Source: Seohaeicola_A nanhaiensis
GTDB lineage: Bacteria; Pseudomonadota; Alphaproteobacteria; Rhodobacterales; Rhodobacteraceae
DNA length: 64,000 bases
Direction: 5' to 3'
Assembly: GCF_042654245.1 (NCBI RefSeq)
Contig: NZ_JBHSGI010000026.1
Location: forward strand, 1 to 64,000
Under the pieces are notes generated by a model. The model worked only from the letters and a program-made list of their open reading frames with translations, searched no databases and was not told where the DNA came from. How positions within the stretch are numbered: position 1 is the first letter of the stretch; each line of letters opens with the position of its first letter. The position numbers and the translations under genes are program-made. Positions 34,878 through 43,980 of the stretch are shown here, in pieces.

Positions 34878-36041
34878 ATGCAGACATCAGCCCCCGAAAC
34901 CCATGGCGACCTGCGCGATGCCCTGCGCGCGCTTTGTGCACAGTTCCCGCCAGAATATCATCGAAAATTCGGCGAGAACGAAACCTACCCCGTGGAATTT
35001 GTCGATGCGCTGACCCGCGAGGGCTGGCTCGCCGCGATGATCCCCGAGGAATACGGCGGATCGGGCCTGGGTCTGACCGAAGCCTCTATCATCATGGAAG
35101 AGGTGAACCGCTGCGGCGGCAACGCGGGCCACTGCCATGGGCAGATGTATAACATGGGCACGCTTCTGCGGCACGGGTCGGACGAGCAGAAGCAGAAATA
35201 CCTGCCCGCCATCGCCAGCGGCGCGCTGCGTCTGCAGTCCATGGCCGTGACAGAGCCGACCACCGGCACCGACACCACCAAGCTCAAGACCACAGCGGTC
35301 AGGAAGGGCGACCGCTATGTGATCAACGGCCAGAAGGTCTGGATCAGCCGCATTCAACATTCGGACCTGATGATCCTGCTGGCCCGCACCACACCGTTGA
35401 AAGATGTCAAGAAGAAGTCCCAGGGCCTGTCGATCTTCATGGTTGATCTGAAAGAGGCCATCGGCAATGGCATGGAGGTGCGCCCCATCGCCAACATGCC
35501 CGGCCACGAAACCAATGAAGTGTTCTTCGACAACCTGGAGATTCCCGCCGAGAACCTGATCGGAACCGAAGGCCGCGGATTTTACCACATTCTTGACGGG
35601 CTCAACGCCGAACGCACGCTGATTGCCGGGGAATGTATCGGCGACGGATACTGGTTTGTGGATAAGGCCCGCGCCTATGCCGGCGAGCGTATTGTCTTCG
35701 ATCGCCCGATCGGTCAGAATCAGGGCGTGCAGTTTCCTATCGCCAAGGCCTATGTGAACGTCGAGGCCGCCAACCTGATGCGCTTCGAGGCCGCAAGACG
35801 CTTTGACGCCGGGCAGGATTGCGGGGCACAGGCGAACATGGCAAAACTATTGGCCGCCGATGCCAGCTGGGAAGCGGCCAATGCCTGCATCCAGACCCAT
35901 GGCGGCTTCGGCTTTGCGCGCGAATACGATGTCGAGCGCAAGTTCCGCGAGGCCCGACTGTATCAGGTGGCCCCGATCTCGACCAACCTCATCCTGTCCT
36001 ATGTCGGCGAGCATATCCTGGGTATGCCGCGGTCGTTCTGA
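34878..36041 (+). CDS. Acyl-CoA dehydrogenase, isovaleryl-type catalytic position
   Basis: 387 residues. MAVTEPTTGTDTTKL and NGQKVWISRIQHSD are the FAD/substrate loops. A Glu lies in the helix segment GLNAERTLI at the isovaleryl position, and the MCAD position reads YQVAPIST. It is the tenth gene of the operon, 3 bases after the citryl-CoA-lyase-like gene and 11 bases before an HTD2-type hydratase. This suggests dehydrogenation followed by hydration of a branched or dicarboxylic acyl-CoA. Confidence 0.9.
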   Translation: MQTSAPETHGDLRDALRALCAQFPPEYHRKFGENETYPVEFVDALTREGWLAAMIPEEYGGSGLGLTEASIIMEEVNRCGGNAGHCHGQMYNMGTLLRHGSDEQKQKYLPAIASGALRLQSMAVTEPTTGTDTTKLKTTAVRKGDRYVINGQKVWISRIQHSDLMILLARTTPLKDVKKKSQGLSIFMVDLKEAIGNGMEVRPIANMPGHETNEVFFDNLEIPAENLIGTEGRGFYHILDGLNAERTLIAGECIGDGYWFVDKARAYAGERIVFDRPIGQNQGVQFPIAKAYVNVEAANLMRFEAARRFDAGQDCGAQANMAKLLAADASWEAANACIQTHGGFGFAREYDVERKFREARLYQVAPISTNLILSYVGEHILGMPRSF

Positions 36042-36052
36042 GGCCAGGGACC

Positions 36053-36892
36053 ATGAGTGAGATCGACCTTGACGCGCTGGCACCCTGGCTAGGACGCACT
36101 GAAACCAAAGAAGACGTCCTGACGCACGGTCTGATCGACAAATTCCGTGCCACGTTCGGTCCGCATCTTTGCGGCGGAGCAGGTGATGTCCCGCTGGGGA
36201 TTCATTGGTGTATTGCCCTTGATACCGTGCCAGCTGCCGCTCTGTCAGACGATGGCCATGCTGCAAGGGGTGGGTTTCTGCCCCCTGTCCCGCTGCCAGC
36301 CCGTATGTGGGCCGGCGGCGATGTTACACATCTCACGCCGCTGAAGATCGGCGAAGCCGTCACCCGCCGCTCGGTGATCGGGGATATAACGGCCAAGCAG
36401 GGCCGCAGCGGAACGTTGGTCTTTGTGACCGTAGAACACGAGTATTCGAGCGGCGGCCGGCTTTGTATTCGGGAGAAGCAATCGATTGTCTATCGCGAGA
36501 TTTCTGCGCCCCGCCCGGTCAAGAACGTACCTGACGCGGTTGACCCCACCACGCTCAGATCGAGCCTTGCACCGGATCCGATGCTGCTGTTTCGCTATTC
36601 GGCGCTGACGTTCAATGCCCATCGCATCCACTATGACCACGTCTACGCCACCGAAACCGAAGCCTATTCCGGGCTTGTTGTGCATGGCCCATTGCAGGCG
36701 ACGCTTCTTCTGAATCTGGCGGCGGAAGCCTTGAAGACGTCGCCCCAGCGGTTTTCTTTCCGGGGACTCGCACCGCTGACCCTGCCCTGCGAATTGCAGT
36801 TGCATAGTGAAGGCGCCGAAAACTCCGGAACCGTCTGGTGCCAGGATCAAACCGGTCTTCGAAGCTTTACCGCAGAATACGCGACTGTCTGA
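36053..36892 (+). CDS. HTD2-type MaoC/FAS1-like dehydratase (mesaconyl-C4-CoA / itaconyl-CoA hydratase-like)
   Basis: 279 residues. The N-terminus IDLDALAPWLGRTETKEDVL and the hotdog block LFRYSALTFNAHRIHYDHVY with VVHGPLQATLL identify the double-hotdog HTD2 family, which includes mesaconyl-C4-CoA hydratase and itaconyl-CoA hydratase. It likely hydrates a 3-methyl-branched or dicarboxylic enoyl-CoA. It is the last gene of the operon that starts at 24025, and the next operator is only 42 bases downstream. Confidence 0.88.
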   Translation: MSEIDLDALAPWLGRTETKEDVLTHGLIDKFRATFGPHLCGGAGDVPLGIHWCIALDTVPAAALSDDGHAARGGFLPPVPLPARMWAGGDVTHLTPLKIGEAVTRRSVIGDITAKQGRSGTLVFVTVEHEYSSGGRLCIREKQSIVYREISAPRPVKNVPDAVDPTTLRSSLAPDPMLLFRYSALTFNAHRIHYDHVYATETEAYSGLVVHGPLQATLLLNLAAEALKTSPQRFSFRGLAPLTLPCELQLHSEGAENSGTVWCQDQTGLRSFTAEYATV

Positions 36893-36933
36893 GCGGTTCT
36901 GCTTGGCGGCGGATTTAATTGTTGATTTAACTT

Positions 36934-36949
36934 TCTAACAGATGTTAGG
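36934..36949. promoter_or_regulatory. Operator copy D (TCTAACA-GA-TGTTAGG) upstream of Liv-type operon 2
   Basis: Fifteen of 16 positions fit the consensus. It sits between TTGATT (36922-36927) and TAGGTA (36946-36951), an 18-bp spacer, upstream of the 37013 small frame and the LivG gene. It has the same position relative to the -10 box as copies C and F. Confidence 0.85.
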
Positions 36950-37012
36950 TATCAGAAAGAGGCTTGGCACCTCCGGCAGCAGCACTCTGAAATAAGAGGT
37001 GGGAGGAGAAAA

Positions 37013-37105
37013 ATGCGAGGAAACCTCGTCACTCGCGGATCACCGTTCGGTCGGGTTATGTGCCGTTCCATGGGCTGTCGGCAAAAGGCACGGGCTGAGT
37101 CATGA
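37013..37105 (+). CDS. Possible 30-residue leader peptide, translationally coupled to LivG
   Basis: ATG at 37013 is preceded by an excellent ribosome site, GGGAGGAG. The frame encodes 30 residues, begins MRGNLVTRGSPFGRV and ends QKARAES. Its TGA overlaps the ATG of the LivG gene (ATGA at 37102-37105). LivG itself has no comparable ribosome site, so translation of this frame probably feeds LivG. A small hairpin, CGAGG-AAA-CCTCG (37016-37028), lies at its start. No homologue is recognised. Confidence 0.5.
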   Translation: MRGNLVTRGSPFGRVMCRSMGCRQKARAES

Positions 37106-37881
37106 CCACGAATGGGGGGATCGTCACATCGCCGCTTGCTGTGCGCAGTGCAACTTTGAAATTTGGCGGTGTGACGGCGCTCGACGATGTGAGCATTACC
37201 GTGAACGACGATGAATTGCTTGCGATCATCGGTCCGAACGGTGCCGGAAAAACATCACTTCTGAACGTTACTGCGGGTTTCTATCGTCCGCAGAAGGGCC
37301 GTGTCGAGTTGTCCGGGCAGGACGTTACCGGCCTGCGTGTTGACCAGATCGCCCGGCGCGGACTGGCGCGTACGTTTCAGGGCACCCATCTCTTTGCCGG
37401 GCAGACCGTGGTGGAAAACATCATGATCGGTCGTCACATGCTGATGAAATCGAATGTGATCCAGGCCTTTTTCCAGTTTGGGCTCGTGATGCGGGAGGAA
37501 TCAGAGCATCGCGAAGCCGCCGAAGAGATTATTGACTTTCTGGAGATCGAAGCAATCCGCAACCGGCCAGTGGGCACATTGGGCTACGGGCTGCGCAAAC
37601 GTGTCGATCTGGGCCGCGCATTGGCGCAGGAACCATCCATCCTGCTGATGGATGAACCGATGGCTGGCATGAACTCGGAAGAGAAAGAAGACCTCGCGCG
37701 CTTCATTCTCGATGTGCGCGAGGCGCGCAAGATTCCAGTGGTTCTGGTCGAGCACGACATGGGCGTTGTTATGGACCTTGCTGACCGGATCGTGGTGCTG
37801 GACTTCGGGCGGGTCATCGCCGAAGGCACGCCCGAAGAAATCCAGAAGAACCCGGCTGTGATCAAGGCATATCTGGGTTAG
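37102..37881 (+). CDS. LivG-type ABC transporter ATP-binding protein, system 2
   Basis: 259 residues. Walker A is GPNGAGKTS (44-52), the signature segment YGLRKRVDLGRAL, Walker B ILLMDEPMAGM and the switch region VEHDMGVV. It overlaps a 30-codon leader frame and is followed 4 bases later by the acyl-CoA synthetase gene. The order LivG, synthetase, LivH, LivM, binding protein is the same as in system 1. Confidence 0.93.
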   Translation: MTTNGGIVTSPLAVRSATLKFGGVTALDDVSITVNDDELLAIIGPNGAGKTSLLNVTAGFYRPQKGRVELSGQDVTGLRVDQIARRGLARTFQGTHLFAGQTVVENIMIGRHMLMKSNVIQAFFQFGLVMREESEHREAAEEIIDFLEIEAIRNRPVGTLGYGLRKRVDLGRALAQEPSILLMDEPMAGMNSEEKEDLARFILDVREARKIPVVLVEHDMGVVMDLADRIVVLDFGRVIAEGTPEEIQKNPAVIKAYLG

Positions 37882-37885
37882 CGGG

Positions 37886-39883
37886 ATGACAAAACAACGA
37901 ACAGCAATGGTCTTTTCAGACCCGGCAGTGACACACAGCGAAACCCTGCCGCAGATTTTGCTCGCGCGTGCAACGTCCATGCCGAACAACCTCGCCGAAC
38001 GCCACAAGCGCCTGGGCATCTGGCGGGAATTCACCTGGGCCGATGTGATTGACAGAGTTCGTGCCCTGGCTCTCGGGTTGGACAACCTGGGCCTGTCGGC
38101 GGGCGAATCCGTCATGTTGATCGGGGAAAACGAACCCGAACATTTCTGGGCTGAATACGCCGTTCAGTCATTGGGCGGCAAAGTCCTGTCCGTCTATCCG
38201 GATCAGAACGCCGAAGAGATCCTGTATCTGGCCGAAGACTCGCAAACGCGGATTTTTCTGGCGCAGGATCAGGAGCAGGTCGATAAATGCATCGAGATCG
38301 CGGGCAAGTACTCGGGTGCCCTGGCGATCGTTTACTGGGATGATTCCGGTCTATGGGGCTATGATCATCCCCTGTTGCATTCCTTTGAAAGTGTGAGCGC
38401 GGCAGGACGTCAGATCCACGCCAAAGAGCCTGCCAGATTTGAAGAACACGTCAAACGCGGGAGGGCGGACGATACCGCCGTGCTGTCCTATACTTCGGGG
38501 ACCACGGGAAAACCCAAGGGCGTTGTCATCAGCCATCGCTACCTGTTCGACAACTGCTCACGGGTGATGGGGGCAATCGAAATCGCGCCGGGCACCGAAT
38601 ACCTGACCTACATTTCGCCGGCCTGGGTTACGGAACAGATTTTCGGCCTGTCGATCGGTTTGATCGCGCCCATGGTCGTCAATTTTCCCGAAGGCCCCGA
38701 AGACGTGCTGACCAACATCCGCGAACTGGCGGTTGACGCGCTGGTGTTCAGTCCGCGCCAGTGGGAAAACCTTGCGTCGATCGTGCAGGCCCGGATGTTG
38801 GGCGCGGGCAAGTTCCGCAACTTGATGTACAATTGGGGTATGAAAGTCGGCCGTGACGTTTATGTCGAACGCTTGGAAGGGCGCAGTCCCAGCCTCGCCT
38901 CGCGCCTGCGACTTCCCTTTGCCGAGGCGCTGGTGCTGCATCACCTGCGCGACAATTTAGGCCTTGGCAAGGCAAAAAATGCGATGTGCGGCGGTGCTCT
39001 GATGGCCCCCGAAGTCTTTCGCATGTTCCACGCCATGGGGGTCAAGCTGCGCAACGTCTATGGCGCGACCGAAATCGGCCTTCTGACCGCGCATGTCAGC
39101 GAAAGTTATCAGCTGGAAACAAGCGGCAGCTGGATGCAAAGCAATACCGCTTATGGCGATCCGTTGGAATACCGCATAACGCCGCAAAGCGAGTTGCAGG
39201 TCCGCGGCGGCTCGGGCTTTGGCGGATATTATGGCAAACCGGACAAGACCGCCGAGGTGCTGACCGAAGACGGTTGGTATGCCACCGGCGATGCGGTTTC
39301 GATGACCGATGACGGAGAGCTGGTATTCTACGACCGCGTCAAGGACATGCGCCGCCTGGCGAACGGCCACAGTTATCCGCCGCAGTTTATCGAAACACGG
39401 CTGCGCTACAGCCCCTACATCAAGGATCTTATGACGCTGGGCGACGAAACCCGGGATTTTGTCGGAGCGCTGATCAATATCGACATGGAGGTCCTCAGCC
39501 GCTGGGCCGAAGAGAACAATATCAGCTTCTCGACCTATACCGACCTGTCGCAAAAAGCCGAGGTTCTGGACCTTATCAAAGGCGAGGTTTCGCGCATCAA
39601 CGCCTTGCTGCCCGAAGGTTCTCGGGTCGTGCGGTTCGCGAATTTCCCCAAGGAACTGGACCCGGACGAAGGCGAGCTGACCCGCAGCCGGAAACTCCGG
39701 CGCGAATTCCTGGAAGATCGGTATGCCACGCTCGTTGAGGCTATTTACAGCGGTGCCGACAAGATCGACCTTGAGATTGCCGTTACTTATCAGGATGGAC
39801 GCCAGGGCGTGCTCAGGGCCGAGGTGCGTGTATCGGATGTCGAGAGCGGATCGAAGGCTGCCGGGCGGCGGTCGCAAATTTAA
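37886..39883 (+). CDS. Long-chain acyl-CoA synthetase (AMP-forming) embedded in Liv-type operon 2
   Basis: 665 residues. Motifs are VLSYTSGTTGKPKGVVISHR, YGATEIGLLT, GWYATGDAVS and YDRVKDMRRLANGHSYPPQFIE. The hinge region is less canonical than in the system 1 enzyme. The C-terminus has about 45 extra residues (DLEIAVTYQDGRQG onward) of unknown function that are absent from the 3683-5533 paralogue. It probably activates the imported acid. The gene sits directly between the importer ATPase and permease genes. Confidence 0.9.
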   Translation: MTKQRTAMVFSDPAVTHSETLPQILLARATSMPNNLAERHKRLGIWREFTWADVIDRVRALALGLDNLGLSAGESVMLIGENEPEHFWAEYAVQSLGGKVLSVYPDQNAEEILYLAEDSQTRIFLAQDQEQVDKCIEIAGKYSGALAIVYWDDSGLWGYDHPLLHSFESVSAAGRQIHAKEPARFEEHVKRGRADDTAVLSYTSGTTGKPKGVVISHRYLFDNCSRVMGAIEIAPGTEYLTYISPAWVTEQIFGLSIGLIAPMVVNFPEGPEDVLTNIRELAVDALVFSPRQWENLASIVQARMLGAGKFRNLMYNWGMKVGRDVYVERLEGRSPSLASRLRLPFAEALVLHHLRDNLGLGKAKNAMCGGALMAPEVFRMFHAMGVKLRNVYGATEIGLLTAHVSESYQLETSGSWMQSNTAYGDPLEYRITPQSELQVRGGSGFGGYYGKPDKTAEVLTEDGWYATGDAVSMTDDGELVFYDRVKDMRRLANGHSYPPQFIETRLRYSPYIKDLMTLGDETRDFVGALINIDMEVLSRWAEENNISFSTYTDLSQKAEVLDLIKGEVSRINALLPEGSRVVRFANFPKELDPDEGELTRSRKLRREFLEDRYATLVEAIYSGADKIDLEIAVTYQDGRQGVLRAEVRVSDVESGSKAAGRRSQI

Positions 39884-39898
39884 GGGAGGTCGGCAAAA

Positions 39899-40783
39899 AT
39901 GGTCTATTTCATCAATGACATCATCACCGGGGCCTTGATCGGCCTGCTTTACGCGCTGGTGGCCATGGGGTTCGTCGTGATCTACCGCGCTAGCAAGGTG
40001 TTCAATTTCGCGCAGGGCGAACTGGTGATCATCGGCGGTTTCATCGTCTGGTTCACAACCATGCAGCTCGGCCTGAGCCTGTGGCTGTCGATCCCGCTAT
40101 CCTTGGTTCTTGCGGGTCTTGTCGGCTATCTGATCGAACGGATTTTCCTCACCAAGCTGATCGGTGAATCGGTGTTCTCGATGGTGATGGTGACTGTCGG
40201 CCTGCTGATCCTGCTGCGTGGCGTCGTCCTGCTGCTGTTTGGGGCTTCCGTCCGGCCATTCCCGATCATCTTTCCGCTGAAGCCGCTCTTCCTCGGCGAT
40301 ATGCTGATTCCGATGAACTTGCTTATCGGGGGGATCATCACCATCGTTGCCGCCGTTGGCCTGTCCTGGTTCTTCAACTGGACCCGTTCAGGCCTGCGGA
40401 TGACGGCAGTGGCCGAAGATCACGTCGTCGCTGCTTCGATGGGGATTTCGGTGAAAGGCTCTATTGCCTTTGCCTGGATTCTCGGCGCAATCCTGTCCAC
40501 GATAGGGGCGATGATCTTCCTCAGCGGCAAGTCGCTGACCTTTCTGGCCTCGGATATCGGTTTTGCGGCACTGCCGGTTGCATTGTTCGCCGGGTTGGAG
40601 TCGATCGGCGGACTTGTCCTGGCGGGAATCATCATCGGTGTAATCCAGAGCCTGACCACCAACTACCTCGATCCGATCATCGGCGGCTCGCTCGGCAGTG
40701 TCGTGCCCTATATCATCATGCTTGCCATTCTGCTGATCCGGCCCACGGGTCTGTTCGGCTGGCGCACAATCGAGCGGGTTTAA
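39899..40783 (+). CDS. LivH-type ABC transporter permease, system 2
   Basis: 294-residue inner-membrane protein. The signature LLYALVAMGFVVIYRASKVF followed by NFAQGELVII is at the N-terminus; AEDHVVAASMGISVKGSIA is the cytoplasmic loop that contacts the ATPases. It ends LIRPTGLFGWRTIERV, as usual for LivH. GGGAGG lies upstream of the start. It forms the channel with LivM, whose gene begins 3 bases later. Confidence 0.92.
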   Translation: MVYFINDIITGALIGLLYALVAMGFVVIYRASKVFNFAQGELVIIGGFIVWFTTMQLGLSLWLSIPLSLVLAGLVGYLIERIFLTKLIGESVFSMVMVTVGLLILLRGVVLLLFGASVRPFPIIFPLKPLFLGDMLIPMNLLIGGIITIVAAVGLSWFFNWTRSGLRMTAVAEDHVVAASMGISVKGSIAFAWILGAILSTIGAMIFLSGKSLTFLASDIGFAALPVALFAGLESIGGLVLAGIIIGVIQSLTTNYLDPIIGGSLGSVVPYIIMLAILLIRPTGLFGWRTIERV

Positions 40784-40786
40784 TTC

Positions 40787-41839
40787 ATGGATCCTTCCGG
40801 CATTTTTCCCACAAGCTATCGCGCCGACAGACGTCTCGTGCGCACGCGCTGGCAGGCGGTTTGCCTGGCGCTGTTCCTCGTGGTTATGCTGGCGATGCCC
40901 TATCTTGTGAGCGGGCGTATCATCGCCGTGCTGAACATGATGCTGATCAGCGCCGTGATCGCCGTCGGACTCCAGATTTGCACCGGCTATGCGGGCCAGA
41001 TCAATCTGGGCCAGGCCGCATTCATGGGGGTGGGCGCCTATACCGCTTCGATACTGGCCTCCAAGACCGGTCTCACGTTCCTGTTGACCATACCGTTGGC
41101 CGGGTTCGCGGCTGCGCTGTTCGGCTTTCTCTTCGGTTTGACGGCGACTCGGATCAAGGGGTTCTATCTGGCGCTGACCACTCTCGCGGCACAGTTCATC
41201 TTTCATTTTGCAGTCCTGAACCTGCCATCCTCCTGGCTAGGTGGCTCAAATGGAGTCACCGTGCCGGCAGCAGAGATATTCGGGCTGCGCTTCGTCACCG
41301 AGACCCAGCAATTCTACATGAACCTTGCGGTTGCCGCGATCATGATCGCAGGCGCGTTCGGGATCATCCGGTCGCGCTTCGGTCGCGCCTTCATCGCGGT
41401 CAGGGACGATGACGTGGCCGCAGGCATCATGGGGATCAATGTAGCGGCTACCAAGGCGAATGCCTTTCTGATCGGCGCCTTCTATGCTGGCGTCGGCGGG
41501 GCACTTTGGGCCTACATGATCCGCTTTATCGGGGTCGATCAATTCACCCTGTTCCATTCCATCTTTTTCGTGGCGATGATCATCGTCGGTGGAATGGGGT
41601 CGATCGTCGGGGCGCTGGTCGGTGTCTTCGTCATTCGCACCATCCAGGAAGTTATTGCCACAGTCGGCCCGAATATCGCCGATTCCGTCTCGTTTCTGGG
41701 AGGCGATATCGTGTTCGCGGGCATGAACGTCATTCTTGGTGGCGTGATTGCCTTGTTCATGATCCTTGAACCCAAGGGGTTGATGCACCGCTGGAATATC
41801 CTGAAGTCGTCTTATCGTATCTGGCCGTTCCCCTATTGA
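40787..41839 (+). CDS. LivM-type ABC transporter permease, system 2
   Basis: 350 residues with about ten membrane segments. ICTGYAGQINLGQAAFMGVG is the LivM signature, and GRAFIAVRDDDVAAGIMGIN is the ATPase-contact loop. The C-terminus reads FEPKGLMHRWN in form (ILEPKGLMHRWNILKSSYRI), as in the system 1 protein. It is followed by the binding protein gene. Confidence 0.92.
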   Translation: MDPSGIFPTSYRADRRLVRTRWQAVCLALFLVVMLAMPYLVSGRIIAVLNMMLISAVIAVGLQICTGYAGQINLGQAAFMGVGAYTASILASKTGLTFLLTIPLAGFAAALFGFLFGLTATRIKGFYLALTTLAAQFIFHFAVLNLPSSWLGGSNGVTVPAAEIFGLRFVTETQQFYMNLAVAAIMIAGAFGIIRSRFGRAFIAVRDDDVAAGIMGINVAATKANAFLIGAFYAGVGGALWAYMIRFIGVDQFTLFHSIFFVAMIIVGGMGSIVGALVGVFVIRTIQEVIATVGPNIADSVSFLGGDIVFAGMNVILGGVIALFMILEPKGLMHRWNILKSSYRIWPFPY

Positions 41840-41875
41840 TTTCGGGGCGGTCTATAACCTGGGAGGAGAATGAAA

Positions 41876-43114
41876 ATGACATACCTCAGCAAATCGGGCC
41901 TTGGGGGGCTGCTGGCCGCCGGAACGCTGGCGCTCGCCACGGCGCTACCAATGAAGGCACAGGCGGAGACCACATACAACCTTGCGCTTCTGTCGGACTT
42001 TTCTGGCCCCTATGCCGACATCATGCCGATCTTGGCCTCAAGCCGGGAGGTCGTTTTCGACTGGTGGAACGCGACCAGCGGCAAGGAACTCGGCGTCAAG
42101 CTGAACTACAAGAACTACGAGACCCGATATGATGCCGCACAGGTCGCCAGCCTGTGGCCCGGAATCAAGTCGGAGCTGGCGCCGATCGCCGTGGTCGGCC
42201 TTGGCGGGCCGGACGTGGCGGCCCTGTCCGAACGCTTACCCGAAGACAAGATCCCGATGTTCATGGCCACGGCCGCCTATGGCTTTGCCTGGCAGCCCGA
42301 TTCCTGGATATTTAATCCGCGCCCGACCTATGCGCATGAAGCCGCAGGCTTTCTGGCTTGGATGCGCGAACAGCGTGGCGGCGACGAACCCATAAAATTC
42401 GCGGTCCTGTCCTCCGAGGCATCCCCTGCCTATGTCGATATGGGAAAGGGGCTCGAAGTCTATGCCGAAGAGTATCCCGAGGCCGCCGATTTGGTTGAGG
42501 TCATCTATACCGACGTGCAGCCGACCGACCTGACCGCGCAAATGCGTCGCGTCGCGCGGTCGGGGGCCGAAGCGGTGATCATCCAGACCAACACCTCGAT
42601 CGTGGTCGCCGCGAAACGCGGGTTGCAGGCCAACGGGGCCGACATCCCGATCATGATGAGCTCGCATAACGGGCTGCCTGCCTCGGGCAAAGCGCTTGGC
42701 GGGCTGGCGCAGCTTGAAGGCGACTTTGAGGCCTACGGCATGGTGATCGCGGCCGATGAGGACACAGAAGCGCAGCAGTTCTACCAGACCCTAGTTTCGG
42801 ATTACGGGCTCAAGGCGCCCTGGAATGTCGTGACGGCCATGGGGATTTCCCAGGCCCTCTATACCGTGGCCGTGATCGAGCACGCGATCGAGGAGAACGG
42901 TGCCGAAGGTCTGACGGGCGAGCTGGTGCGCGAGGCGCTCTTTGCCAAGCCGATCACCTCGGAGGAAACCCATGGCTTCCTTCCGAGTCTCACTTTCACC
43001 CCCGAAGCCCCCTTTCCTCTGAAAGGACTCAAGGTGAACGTGGGCACGGTTAAGGACGGGAAGATCACCATCGCGGCGACCGGCGTCGATGTTCCCGATT
43101 TGAGCAAGTGGTAA
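41876..43114 (+). CDS. ABC transporter substrate-binding protein, branched-chain amino acid type, system 2
   Basis: 412 residues from the ATG at 41876, which is 7 bases from GGGAGGAG; the ATG at 41870 is too close. A signal peptide is evident (GGLLAAGTLALATALPM, cleavage expected after KAQA). The mature domain begins TTYNLALLSDFSGPYADI, the class I periplasmic binding fold used by LivJ/K-like receptors. A hairpin 9 bases after the stop separates it from the LivF gene. Confidence 0.88.
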   Translation: MTYLSKSGLGGLLAAGTLALATALPMKAQAETTYNLALLSDFSGPYADIMPILASSREVVFDWWNATSGKELGVKLNYKNYETRYDAAQVASLWPGIKSELAPIAVVGLGGPDVAALSERLPEDKIPMFMATAAYGFAWQPDSWIFNPRPTYAHEAAGFLAWMREQRGGDEPIKFAVLSSEASPAYVDMGKGLEVYAEEYPEAADLVEVIYTDVQPTDLTAQMRRVARSGAEAVIIQTNTSIVVAAKRGLQANGADIPIMMSSHNGLPASGKALGGLAQLEGDFEAYGMVIAADEDTEAQQFYQTLVSDYGLKAPWNVVTAMGISQALYTVAVIEHAIEENGAEGLTGELVREALFAKPITSEETHGFLPSLTFTPEAPFPLKGLKVNVGTVKDGKITIAATGVDVPDLSKW

Positions 43115-43122
43115 ACAAAACC

Positions 43123-43146
43123 CGGGCACCGCGATCGTGGTGCCCG
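43123..43146 (+). other. Intergenic hairpin between binding-protein and LivF genes (attenuator or mRNA-stability element)
   Basis: An 8-bp perfect stem CGGGCACC / GGTGCCCG encloses GCGATCGT. Only a weak T-rich stretch follows (ACCCTTTCTC), so it is not a strong terminator. In this position it could lower LivF expression or protect the binding-protein mRNA, a common arrangement after binding-protein genes. Confidence 0.6.
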
Positions 43147-43175
43147 ACCCTTTCTCTGGATCCGGACCCGAAGTT

Positions 43176-43967
43176 ATGCTCGAACTCAATAACGTGGAAG
43201 TGACCTATTCCGACGTCATTCTGGCGCTCAAAGGGGTCTCAATGACCGTGCGCGAGGGTCAGTGTGTTGCGCTTCTCGGTGGAAACGGGGCAGGAAAAAG
43301 CACGACGCTCAAGGCGATTTCCGGAACTCTGAAATCCGAAGACGGAACCGTGTCCGCCGGTTCGATCGTCCTGAACGGCACGCCGATTCAGAACATGGAA
43401 GCGTCGAATGTGGTAAAGAATGGCCTTATCCATGTGATGGAGGGCCGACGCGTGCTGCGTCACCTGACATCGGAACAGAACCTGATTGTCGGCGGGCATA
43501 TGGTGACCAATTCCACCGAACTGAAAAACCGTCTGGCTCATGTCTACAGCCTGATGCCGCGTCTTGCGGACCTGCGCAACCGCACCTCGGGGTTCATGTC
43601 CGGCGGTGAGCAGCAACTGCTTTTGATCGGCCGGGCCATGATGGCGAGGCCCAAGATCATCGCCATCGACGAGCCGTCGCTGGGTCTGGCGCCGATGATG
43701 ATCCGTGACGTCTACGAAGTTCTCAAACAGCTCAAGCGCGAAGGCACGACCTTCTTTCTTGTTGAACAAAACAGCGCCGCCGCCCTGTCGATCGCCGATT
43801 ACGCCTATGTGATGGAGAACGGGCGCATCGTCTTGGATGGCCCCGCCCACAAGCTCGCCGGCAACGAAGACATCAGAGAATTCTATCTTGGTGTCACCGC
43901 CTCCGGTGAACGCAAGAGCTATCGCGAAATCAAGCATTATCGGCGCCGCAAAAGATGGCTCGGATAG
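43176..43967 (+). CDS. LivF-type ABC transporter ATP-binding protein, system 2, with basic C-terminal tail
   Basis: 263 residues from the ATG at 43176; its ribosome site is weak. Walker A is GGNGAGKST (35-43), the signature MSGGEQQ, Walker B IIAIDEPSLGLAP and the switch region LVEQNSA. The protein ends SYREIKHYRRRKRWLG, matching the extra basic tail of the system 1 LivF. Unlike in system 1, the gene lies after the binding protein gene. Confidence 0.92.
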   Translation: MLELNNVEVTYSDVILALKGVSMTVREGQCVALLGGNGAGKSTTLKAISGTLKSEDGTVSAGSIVLNGTPIQNMEASNVVKNGLIHVMEGRRVLRHLTSEQNLIVGGHMVTNSTELKNRLAHVYSLMPRLADLRNRTSGFMSGGEQQLLLIGRAMMARPKIIAIDEPSLGLAPMMIRDVYEVLKQLKREGTTFFLVEQNSAAALSIADYAYVMENGRIVLDGPAHKLAGNEDIREFYLGVTASGERKSYREIKHYRRRKRWLG

Positions 43968-43980
43968 GAGGGGAAATACA

